Shown one piece after another: positions 1-10,900 of a DNA stretch of 64,000 nucleotides. The notes under the pieces are model-generated. The model did not search any database and had not been told where the DNA came from. It worked only from the letters and a program-made list of their open reading frames with translations. The stretch spans positions 682,001 to 746,000 of the forward strand of contig JAESUZ010001269.1 in NCBI GenBank assembly GCA_017311185.1, in the 5' to 3' direction. A program made the translations under genes and the position numbers. The number at the start of each line of letters is the position of its first letter. The stretch's first letter is position 1. Source of the stretch: Proteles cristata cristata (lineage: Eukaryota; Chordata; Mammalia; Carnivora; Hyaenidae).

Positions 1-640
1 GACTGCATGTGTTTAAAAAGCAAAACTTCACTGTGTGATTTAATGCCTGATAATCACAAAGGACTTGATTTATTTCCCTGGGTGTAACCTCAGCATCTAA
101 GGAAATATTTTTTAACTCTTTTGGGGTAGTATAGGAGCGAGATAAGCTTTCAGGGAAGTGAATTGCCAATTGGTGAAACTCCATTTAATTAAAAACATTA
201 AGAACGGGACAAAATGGACATTAACCTACCGTCTCCACATCTAGCCTGTTGAAATCAGATGAGGGGGACAAGAAGAGTTACTTTGAATTACAGGAGCTTT
301 GAACAAAGAGGTTTTAGAACAGTTGACTGTGTCTTTGCATTAAATAGTCCCTGAAAAGCTTCATGTAGTTGAAATCAAAAACCCGTCCCATCACAGACTG
401 AAAGGTTTGGGTTGAGACTGGAGATGTGGTCAGCCTGAAATGCCACACATGATCAGCAGTAGATCTGGGGCTAACCTGGGATTTCTAACTTAACGGCGCA
501 GTGCAGAATCCCAGACTGTTCCGTGAGACTGTGTCAAGAAAAACTTGTTTCTGTAAGGAGCCAAAAGAGATGATAACCTCGAAACACAATCCTATTTTTC
601 AAAGGCCGCTTTTAGAGATTGTCCTTTCATCTGACAATCC

Positions 641-739
641 TTTTTTTTTTTTTTTTTTGTAATCTACATCTTCTGTGGGGCTCGAAATCACAACCCCAAT
701 ATCAAGAGTCACACACTCTACTGAGCCAGCCAGGCCCAC
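641..739 (-). mobile_element. Can-SINE, old, truncated
   Basis: Poly-T start and a diverged antisense tRNA-Lys-type head ending GCCAGCCAGGCCCACCCC. Confidence 0.65.
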
Positions 740-1605
740 CCCTCATCTGACACTGTTTGGCTAGAGGGTGACTAACGCTACTTTATATTTTCTTAGTGGT
801 GACAATATTTTCATTTTTGTTCACGTCTTGACCTGGCCTTTTCATTTCAGTGATGGGATCTTTGCTGGATCCATCCTGGCTTTCTCTGTGTGAGCCCCCA
901 ACATAGCAGAAGGCAGATGTAGGCTATCATTTCTTGTTATTTCTTGGCAACCAACACCCAGCAGACCATTGGAATCCAAATTACATTTCTACTTTGCCCT
1001 GCCTTCTAGTCCAAGGCAGCCAGCAGGCTGGAGTCAGATGTAAGGGATAAGAAGTCACTTCCTGGCTTTTTTTTTTTTGAAGTCTGAGGGGCTTTTGAAC
1101 CCTTCTTGGCTCCAGAAGCATTTTCAAAACCAAAACCAAAACCAAACCAAAACAAAAAAACCCAACTGGAGATACTGAGGAGATTCAGACTCATTGATAT
1201 TCTGGAGATTCTCAATAACGACTCCCCTGCCAATGGGTATGGAGACTCACACTGCATTTAAGATTTTACCTCTTTCCCTTTCTTCCTTTTGTTTCCTGCC
1301 TCTTTTCTGTTAATTCTTCTTTTTTTCATTCACTCTTCCGCTAATGATTTCCGGGGCTTCTGCTATGCTCCAAGATTTATGATGGGAGTGAATATGTCCA
1401 AGTCTATGTCCAGACAGTTCTGAAGGGCCTCTTGGGGATAAATGAACAGATAATTGAATACCATATGATGAAATCTTTATAACAAGGCAGTTAGGGAGAA
1501 AGTGTTGGAGCGGTGGTGGCCACTGAGTTGGATCTCAAAGGTGAGACAAAAAGTATGGTTATCCACACAAGAAATAAAATTTTATTTTATTTTTTATTTA
1601 AAATT

Positions 1606-1824
1606 TCTTTTTACATTTTTAATTTATTTTTGAGAGACAGAGTGAGACAGAGCATGAACTGGGGAGGGACAGAGAGAGAAGGAGACACAGAATAGGAAAC
1701 AGTCTCCAGGCTCTGAGCAAGCATTCAGCATAGAGCCCGATGCGGGGCTCGAATCCACAAACTGTGAGATCATGACCTGAACGGAAGTCGGATGCTCAAC
1801 CGACTGAGCCATTCAGGCGTCCCA
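1606..1824 (-). mobile_element. Can-SINE with target duplication
   Basis: Antisense body ending GAGCCATTCAGGCGTCCC. AAGAAATAAAATTTTA flanks both sides (from about 1570 and 1825). Confidence 0.9.
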
Positions 1825-4046
1825 AGAAATAAAATTTTAAAATATGTGAGACAGCAAAGAGATAAGAGAGCCTGAGAAGAATGGGCATGACGGGCTCCTG
1901 AGCTGTGGGTAGAAAATGGGATGATCTTAGTGCCAGTCTGCAAGATTCTCTTGGCCGGTTAAGGAACTCAGACCTTTTGGCAGCAAAACCAGTTTGCCAG
2001 CAAAAGTAGCTCACAGCAGGACAGCGAGGTGATCTGGTGTGTGTTCTAGAAAGAGACCCTGGCCATGGGACTTATGGTGAGTAGAGTGTGCAGAGATCAG
2101 GGGATAGTAGATCTGGTCTCTCTTTTCCTGGAAGGTTCACCTTTATCAATCTTCCCTCCTCCTCCCGGATGCTTTCTCCCCGTCTTCCCACTTCCCTCCT
2201 CCTTTCTCTTCCTTATTTCTTCTGGTAAAGAAAGAGCTGTGGGTTCTCTTTCTGAGAAGTCACTCGCTGAGAGCAGAGCTCAAATCTGAGTAGCTGCCCC
2301 ATCACCTCCATCTACAAAATGGAAGGACTTGTCTTAGAGACACCTACCTCCTCCCATGCTGCTCATTTTTGTGACTTTGGCTTTCCAGTTTGACCTAATT
2401 AGGAGAAATGGTAAGAGGGTGATATGTAGTGATTCCCCTCTATGTAAGTCTCCCTTGCCTAGGTGATAACCTCTGAGTGAACACATCATGTCCAGCTTGG
2501 TCTAAGAGTCCCTCAAAGACTCAGAAGCCCTATTCCATTTGGCTGAATTTTGAAAGATCAGGCCAGAGGAACATGCTGTGAAATGTTGTAGAAGAACTCT
2601 CAGGAGATGTCCAACTAGTAGTAACCAGAAGACTCTCCCTTTTGGGGCAACAGCTCTCTGCTCTCAGGGTGCTTCCAAGTAGCTTGGGTGCACACCCCAG
2701 TCCCAGTGAACTCTGATCCTGAGCAGCCCCATCTCCTGGAGCTAACTTCTCACACCCAGACACTCAACTTTAAGAAAAAAAATCCCTTTCTAAGTCATTA
2801 TTGGAGGGTTTGGAAAAGACCTTAGTATCTTCACTTGCTCTTAGAGCTGGAAAGAAACTTCATGACCATGTTACCCAGTGCCCTAATTTAGTAGACAAGA
2901 AAACCGGTGTCTTGTGGGGGTGGGGCAGGGGGAGTGATGTCACTAAAGCCACACAGAACTGGGGTGGGCGTTCTGGTTCCAGAACAGCCATCTTCCTCAC
3001 ATTCCTGACATGTCAGTAACTCAATTCTGTTCTTTAATGACTCCATGTCAGGTTTTTTCCTTCTTTCCCCTCCCTTCTTCTTCCCCAAAGCCCATTATTG
3101 GCAGAGCCTTGGATTTCTTGGAACTTAAAAAGCTGTAATTCACATTAGCAAAATCATACCAGGAAATTATGGAATACTGACTTCTCACATTGCATCCTTG
3201 GATTGGAAGGTGGGGCGGCACTGTGGTGTCTGACTTTCCAAGTGTCTGAAATCGCCTGTCTCAGACCACTTCCTCTAGCTGATTTTCTTTTCCGTCACCC
3301 AGTTTACAAAAGGTTTTTACAGACTCCCAGATCTGACCAATCTGGAGTCTGGGGGGCAGAAGACTAGACAGGAGGTAGCTCGAGATTGTAGTTCCTGATC
3401 ACTTGAGACTGGAGCTCTGAGCTGTGGCAAAAGAATGCTTGGGCTAACTGCTCTGCATTTCCCCTGAATAGCTTGGTGGAAGCCTTTAGGGAAAAGGAAT
3501 GAGGGAGTGAGGAAAAAGTCCAAGTCCATTTTTTATTAAAAAAAAAAAAGCAAATTCTAAATGTGCAGCAATGTAGAACCTTGTCTCATTTTTCTGCTTG
3601 GATTTCTAATGATAGAGAAACCATGAATTTAAAAATCTTTCTCCACCCACCTCCATCCCTCTTTTTCTCCTTCTTTTTCTCCCCTCCCTTCCTTTTCTAA
3701 TGAATCCTTTAGAAACAATGTGCTGTATTCAAAAGGCCATTGAATTATAACTCATGTCTAGTAAAGTTTCCACAACTATTTTGCATGATATAATTAAAAG
3801 GCTAGTTACCAATTTAGTGACACTCTGAATCTTATAAGCAGATCTAACTCTGTCACTAGATCTGTAGCTCCTTGACCATAAGCACAAAGTTTAGAGATTT
3901 TCCTTTAAATAAATAAGCATGTCCACTCAGTGTCATATTTGAATACATTGGATTCCCATTAAGTGCTCATTGAATATTGGCTGGAATGATATGATAATGA
4001 TTTAAAATTTTGAAGTGAAATATGAAACAGAACATGAGGTTAAATA

Positions 4047-4050
4047 CTTT

Positions 4051-4084
<34 letters not shown>

Positions 4085-4229
4085 CTAGCAGGGGAGGGGC
4101 AGAGAAAAGGGACCGAGGATCCAAATGCTGACAGCAGCAAGCTGATGCTGTGCTTAAACTCAGGAACCATGAGATCTGACCTGAGCCTAAGTCAGATGCT
4201 CGACCAACTGAGCCACCCAAGTGCCCCCT
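4047..4229 (-). mobile_element. Can-SINE with expanded (GA)n
   Basis: Antisense SINE; the CT-rich tail is a (GA) run at 4054-4081. Confidence 0.88.
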
Positions 4230-4841
4230 AGGTTGAATACCTATGAAGAGGGAGTTAAAGTTGTTTCAAGATGTAGATAATGGATACAAATTTACTGGAC
4301 GAATGAACACTTTGTTTCCTTAATTTCCTAAGGCAATTTAAGTGTGCTGGGACTGAAAAGGTAGCATTACAGTTCAAAATTTCTAAGAACCCTTACTTCA
4401 GTATCATGAATATAGAAAGTCTTAGTAACTCTCTTTGAAGTTGATAATTGTTATCATCTACTCAAAAGAGCTGCATGCGAGGTTGTTGGTAAACGGGAAA
4501 GAGAGGGGCGCCTCCACGTCCATGTCCACGTCGGAAGGGCTCTTTTCTTTTTCTGTCACCAGTCTTCCCAGAAATCCCAGTCTTCCCCGAAGTCCTGCCC
4601 CGTCCCCAGCCAACACCACACTCCTTCCAAAGAGCATGCGCTTCTTTTGACCCTCCGGCTTCCTTGTGCTTTTGGTCGCCCGCTCACTTTATGCTGTTCG
4701 AGTTCCCACCCCACACCATCTTTTCTGATGTTGTAAGTTGTTTGGAGTTTAACTTACCCAAGGGTCGAGACCAGAGGAAATTCACAAATCCTACTTACTC
4801 CCGAGTACCATTCTCTGAAACTTCTCTCCATCTTTTTAAAG

Positions 4842-4953
4842 TCTCCACAAACCGGAGGACTGCCCCCAGACTGCAGCAAGTGTTGCCATGGAGAGTACAG
4901 CTTCCGAGGCTACCAAGGCCCCCCTGGCCCGCCCGGTCCCCCTGGCATTCCAG
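4842..4953 (+). CDS. C1QTNF3: C1QTNF3 coding exon 2: hinge and start of collagen stalk
   Basis: The exon is 112 bp with acceptor AG at 4840-4841 and donor GTAAGG at 4954. It starts in phase 0 (Ser-Pro-Gln-Thr-Gly-Gly) and ends after the first base of a glycine codon. It carries three clustered cysteines (CSKCC), which in CTRP3 are thought to support disulphide-linked oligomers, and then the first Gly-Pro-Pro triplets. Compared with human there is an Asp to Glu change after the HG of the hinge. Longer open frames across this exon in other frames are shadows. Confidence 0.93.
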
Positions 4954-7900
4954 GTAAGGATGAAAGAGATGAGATACTCTAGTCTAATTGTACACTGTGC
5001 CAAAATAGGAGCCAGGGTGAATCTAAATAATTTGGGTTCACTTCTGTGTGGTCCAAAGGGCGTGCGTGGCAAATCCAAAAGAGAGCTGGGGAGTGACATG
5101 GGTTTATTAAGCCAATTAGGTGGAACAATATACTACCAACTCCATAGCATTTATTTCTTACCCCACTTGCAGAATCCCACAGGTGTTAGGAGCTCTGGGG
5201 CAACAGATCCGTCGGCAGGGTGGTCCTCTTCACCAGCATGGAGGGCAGAACTAGGCGATCTTATCTGGACATACTCTTGCTTCAGTGTGTCCACCACAAC
5301 GTGCTTCATGCAACATGCGCTGACTTTCAGGGATCTTCTGAAGTGAAGGTGCGGAGGAGATGGGCACCTGTTGGTCTGCTTAGAGCCAGCTCCACACGGT
5401 GCCATTCACTGAACCACACATCCTACTCTCTGATTCTATGTGCAGCTAACTTTTTCTTCCCCGAGCCTCGGGGTCTGTGCATGTTTAGCTCTTTGTTGAC
5501 TTTCATGGCTCTCTTGGGCTCACAGGAGCATTTCGGGCTGCAGCACCACAGAGTGGCATGGGAAATACTGTTGCGCTCCATTCAGCCATCCTGTTCTACT
5601 GACCGTGCCCCAGGCATGGAGGTTCTGGGAACTGGCTAGTATCTGGCATCAGCCAAGGAGAGTGTAGCCCGTGCAGTCTGCTTTGGACTCCCTATTTTGT
5701 CTGAGGAGTATTTTCCTCTTCCCCTGGTCAGTTCCTGGGGTAGGACTTTTTCTCAGTGTTTGACGTAAGTCCACTTGCTCTTCTCTAACTTACCCTCATT
5801 CATATTAACATTGATCAAATGAGGTTTAATTTTTTTTATGTACTTTTGAATGGCTTCTTTTATGAAACCAAATCTAAAATGAGAAAACATCCTGTTAGAT
5901 TTTAAGCTATGATTACTGTCTTGGAATCTATGTCATTGAATGTCAAGGGCAGCAGCCAGAAGCTATAGTGATTTGGTGTAGAGAATATCCAGACTCCTCT
6001 AACATATGCTGAGGTATAAACTCTTCTGAGTTTGAAGAGAAAAGCTGGCTTTGGATAAATATTTCCCAATCAGAATGGCTTTGTTGTTAGTCCACTAACT
6101 TGTAAACACAGCCAGAGTTTATTTATCTGGGAGGATTGCACACTTGGTATAATACCTGACCAAAGGTAGCATGCAAAATAATCAAGAAAAGGGTGTAAAA
6201 TTCAACAAATATAAAATAAAGAAAGAGTTGTAGGAACTGTCTCCTAGTGGCAAAGAGTTGGAATCATGATCCTAGTCTTGCTTTCAAAATTATCATTTGA
6301 ATTTTTAGCAATGATTTTACATTCCCCTCAGTTATAAAAGTGATACATGTCCTTTGTAGAAAAATGCAGGGGCGCCTGGGTGGCTCAGTCGGTTAAGCAT
6401 CCGACTTTGGCTCAGGTCATGATCTCACAGTTAGTGGGTTCGAGCCCCATGTTGGGTTCTGTGCTGACAGCCAGCTCAGAGCCTGGAGCGTGCTTCAGAG
6501 TCTGTATCTCCCTCTCTCTCTGGCCCTCCCCTGCTCATGCTGTCTCTCTCTCTCAGAAATAAAAATTAAAACATTAAAAAAAAAGAAAAATGCAAAGAGA
6601 CAAAAAAAGACATAACATGAAAGCCAGTCATGTTCCAACCATTCAGGAAAAAAAACCCATGAAATATCTTTATGTAATATATAAATACTATTTATACATA
6701 CTATCATTCTATCTCTATTGATTCATTACCTTTTAATCTTAAAGTATCATGAATATTATTAAATTTTATTAAATATTAGCATTCTTTCTTTGTGACTATA
6801 TAACATTATTTACTGGATGTATTATTTTTTTATTTAGCTCTTCCGGTATTGGTGGACACTTACGTGGTTTCTAACTTTTGCTATTATAAATGATACTTTG
6901 ACAATCAGTCCTCACAATTTCTCATCCAACTCTTGCTTTATAAGAAAAACGGGCTTTGGAGACTTAAGTAGCTAAGAAGGCTGTCTTCAGTGTCCCAGGT
7001 AAAAGAGATCCCACTTTTTTTAAAAAAAAATATTTTTATTTATTTCTAGGAGAGAGAGAGAGAGAGACAGGGTGAGCAGGGGAGGGTCAGAGAGAGAGGG
7101 AGTCACAGACTGAAACAGGCTCCAGACTCTGAGCTGGCAGTCAGCACAGAGCCCAACACGGGGCTCGAACCCACAAACCCTGAGATCATGACCTGAGCCA
7201 AAGCCGGCCACTTAACCGACTAAGCCACCCAGGCGCCCCAAAGAGATCCCACTTGATGATGACCCCTTGGCTGTGTTCAGGATTGTTTCAAATGGTCTTT
7301 TACAACGGAGATTGAATCTTTTGGGGGAAAAAAAGGGATTGCATTTGGATAAATAGAAAAGGTGACTGTGAGTAATGGAGACTTTCTCCTGTGATGATCT
7401 GCTCGTAATTTCAGGAAACCATGGAAACAATGGCAATAACGGAGCCACCGGCCATGAAGGAGCCAAAGGTGAGAAAGGAGACAAAGGTGACCTGGGGCCA
7501 CGAGGGGAGCGGGGGCAGCACGGCCCCAAAGGAGAGAAGGGCTACCCGGGGGTCCCTCCGGAACTTCAGGTAAGTCTCCTCGGGCACAGCTCTGTGCGAC
7601 TTCCAAAGGGCCCTGACCCTTCGCGTGCAGGAGTCCGACAGCCTGAGCGCTTCTTCAGGCCCCAGCCAGTGGCCGGGGGCGGGTACGCCTCTGCCTTTAC
7701 TCCCCGCCCCTCCCCCACTCAGGCAGCCTGTGTTCGAAGAGCACTTTGAAACCATTCTTAGGAAGGCATTTAAGGTTGAAATTCCACTCCCTCTTAGACC
7801 AAATCCATGGGTGGACATGAGTGTCAACTAATCTCCCATTTTCCAAACCAGAAGATGCGTTAAATAAAAAGGGTTTTGGCAACTCAGATATACCAATCTT

Positions 7901-10900
7901 TAGATGTATAAATAGAATGGTCAAGTGTCTACTTACAACATTTTATTTATTAATTTTGTTGCGTTTACCAATTCAAATCATAAATATGCATACCGATATG
8001 TAAGTATTCTCTATCAACTCAAGATTTTGTGGCACAGTTTCTATTAAAATTTTTCTCATGAGTGTCTTTTCTATCAGTAGAGATATTTTATTTTTCAGCC
8101 ACCCACCCTAGATTAGATTAGACTTTGATTATATTCATTTCAGTTTAAAGTGTTTTGAATCTACTTATGAGGCTATAATTGGATATTTTATCCTAAGCTT
8201 AAGTGCTCATTTGTCTATTTATTTCTCTTTTAAGTAATGTTCAAAATTCTTGTTGCCAATAACATTTTAAATGTGCAAATGTAAGATTATGTCAACAAGA
8301 AAATTTCTAAGTCTTGGTTATTTATTCATTTTCTGGCTGATATTTTTTAAATTGATTTTTCCAAGGGATTCCTATCAACTTTGAAAACAAGCCGTTTTTA
8401 CTAAGGTTGGTTTTGGCTGCTTTGAAATAGCAACTGTGGTTAAAATAAAATACAGATCTTCCTCAACTTAAGATGGGGTTACTATGAGAAATAAAGGAAA
8501 TGACTCGTTTTCAGAAATACCAAATAAAAGCTATGCTGTCTAATTAACAGTAGGTTTACAACCTACTGGAAATGTGTACCACCACCAACAATGGAGTTCC
8601 AAACCCTTAGACACTTCACTTCCTGGTTCTTCTTCCCCTCTTCCTTTCATGGGCTTATTTGGGGGGGCTTTGCAATAACCATGCATTAAAGAATAAAGCG
8701 AGGAGAAACTGAAAGTCTCTGCATCACCTCAGGGAATATAGTTTGTTCCAATCAAACTACTCTGTGCCTTATATGGGCACAGGTGACTTTGGGGTGAGGC
8801 TGTAACCTCTGCAGTACTCAGCCAATGAGGAACCAGGGGAGGGACTTGCACACTAGGAGATAAATTGTCTGCTATACCTGCCCTAAGTGTGCCTGTGCAT
8901 CAGACACCTACTCTTGCAAGAACATTGAATAAAGCCTCATTCCACTGTGCTCTGAGTCTCTGCATCCCTCCTTTGACTGGGTCAATGGGCTTATTTCTAA
9001 CAGTTATGTTGGATAAACCCATTTAAGTTGAAACATGGTAAGTTGAAAGTGCATCTAAGGGGTGCCTTGGTGGCTCAGTCACTTAAGGGTCTGACTCTTG
9101 ATCTCAGCTCAGGTCTTGATCTCAGGGTTGTGAGTTCAAGTCCTATGTTGGACTTTGCACTGGGCATGCAGCTTACTTTTAAAAAATGCATTTAGGGGCG
9201 CCTGGGTGGCTTAGTCGGTTAAGCGTCCGACTTTCGCTTAGGTCACGATCTCGCGGTTCGTGGGTTCGAGCCCCGCGTCGGGCTCTGTGCTGACTGCCTG
9301 CTCAGAGCCTGGAGCCTGTTTCAGTCTGTCACTCCCTCTCTCTCTGACCCTCCCCTGCTCACGCTGTCTCTCTCTCTCCTAGAAATAAATAAAAATATTT
9401 TTAAGAAATGCATTTAATACACCTAACCTGCTGAAAATCATAGCTTACACTAGCATACCTTAAACATGCTTAAAATACTTCCATTAGCCTACAGTTGGGC
9501 AAAATCATGTAACACAAAGCCTATTTTGTAATAAAGTGTGGACTATTTCATGTAATTGATTGAATTCTCTACTAAAAGTAAAAAAACAGAATCATGTGTG
9601 GGTACAGAATGGTTGTAAGTGCATCATCAGGATCCCCTGTCCAGCATCTCAAGAGAGGATCTGCCATGTATTCATAGCCCAGCAAAGAATCTAAATTTAA
9701 AATCTGAAGTATGGTTTCCAGTGAATGCGTATTGCTAGTGCACTATCCACAGGGCGCCTGGGTGGCTCAGTCAGTTAAACGTCTGACTTTGGCTCAGGTC
9801 ATGATCTTGAGGTTTGTGAGTTTGAGCCCCCATGTGGGGTTCTGTGCTTTTCTGCTCCTACTCTCTAACATAAATAAACATTAAAAAATTAAAAAGAAAA
9901 ACAAAGCTGAAAAATTGTACAGTCAAACCATCAAAGGTAGGGGGCTGTGTGTAATTGAGAGAGCATACCACAGCATGAGAGACTTAAAGAACCAGAATAT
10001 AGAGACTTTTATCTGAAAGATCAATTGGGGTAAAACTTTGCTTTTTATTTGGGCATATCTGGTGGTTATTTGACCTTGGATAAATTCCATCAGTTTTCTA
10101 AATTTTTTAAGTTGTAACCTAAGAGGTCTTTTGTGTTTCTCCAACTGCTTTGGGGGTTTTGTCATTCATAAATGAATGCTGTTTATTAATTTTAGCAACC
10201 TGTGCTGGCAATAATTTACCAAGAAGACACATGCCCTTTGGCGAGGTGAAGGCTACTCAACACGGTGAAAGATTAACGTTCCCAAAGTTAGAAGTTAAAC
10301 TCCAAACATGTGGTTGCACAATGGCCAGTGAGCCCTGACATAGCCAGTTTGATGGAGCATATCTTAGGCAATTATGAAATTGTGCCATCAACTATTTTAC
10401 CCTTAAAACTACAATGTAATAATTTGGGAGACCTACATTCCCATGTTTTAAAGGAGGCATCACAGAGGAGGTTGATTGGCACCAGGGAGCTTGTAAGGCA
10501 GGATGACTTCCAGGCCCCTTCATTCTTATTTCCAAATTCCTCCTCTCATGCTGCCCCCTATCTTCCCCTTCTTCCTTGTCCAGGGCCCTCACACTGTCTT
10601 TCTGACTGTTCAGATCCTTTCCGTGTTCATTCTCCCAGGCCTGCTTTCCGAGCAGACCCCTGAGTCTTTCAGAACTTCAGTTATTCACTCTCTTCTCTCA
10701 CCCCTTCCCTTAAAACTCTCATTCGCTGAAGACAAGTGGCCTGAGCAAGTTAAAGAATGTGTTGATCTCATTCTCACTTAGTTAAAATGAGTCCTTTGGA
10801 CAGAGGGTTGGCAATAGATTTTTTTTTTTTTTAATGTTTACTTATTTTTGAGAGAGGCAGACAGAAGATCTGAAGTGGGCTCTGCACAGAGAGCAGAGAG

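Larger units (their letters stand above)
1..4841 (+). other. C1QTNF3: C1QTNF3 intron upstream of coding exon 2
   Basis: This stretch precedes the first recognisable C1QTNF3 exon. I looked on the + strand for the signal-peptide exon and for the extra exon of the human long isoform and recognised neither, so I infer that it is intron and that exon 1 lies upstream of the window. It holds three minus-strand Can-SINEs (641-739, 1606-1824, 4047-4229), an A/C-rich simple tract near 1123-1160, and otherwise unique-looking AT-rich DNA. A pyrimidine tract and AG (4840-4841) form the acceptor at its end. Confidence 0.7.
4954..7414 (+). other. C1QTNF3: C1QTNF3 intron 2
   Basis: Intron between exons 2 and 3. 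It contains one plus-strand SINE (6369-6585) and one young minus-strand SINE (7018-7239), the latter about 175 bp before the acceptor. I see no other gene-like content. Confidence 0.85.
8455..9945 (+). mobile_element. Old DNA-transposon copy split by a solo LTR and three SINEs
   Basis: Outer pieces at 8455-8482, 9003-9058, 9411-9640, about 9690-9751 and 9897-9945 read as one element once the insertions are ignored. Recognisable stretches include TTCCTCAACTTAAGATGGGG, CCATTTAAGTTGAAAC, GCATTTAATACACCTAACC and TTAGCCTACAGTTGGGCAAA. I recognise this as a common old mammalian repeat, probably a Tc1/mariner-type DNA transposon, but the family name is uncertain. Confidence 0.55.

Noticed and set aside
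1..4841. C1QTNF3 signal-peptide exon or long-isoform exon
   Set aside because: No matching hydrophobic start or isoform-specific segment was recognised; exon 1 is inferred to lie upstream.
6369..6440. tRNA-Lys gene-like sequences at the SINE heads
   Set aside because: They recur throughout as heads of Can-SINEs with poly-A tails and target duplications, so they are not tRNA genes.
7411..7827. Minus-strand open frames over the collagen exon
   Set aside because: They are antisense of Gly-X-Y codons, and the + strand exon has correct splice sites and homology.
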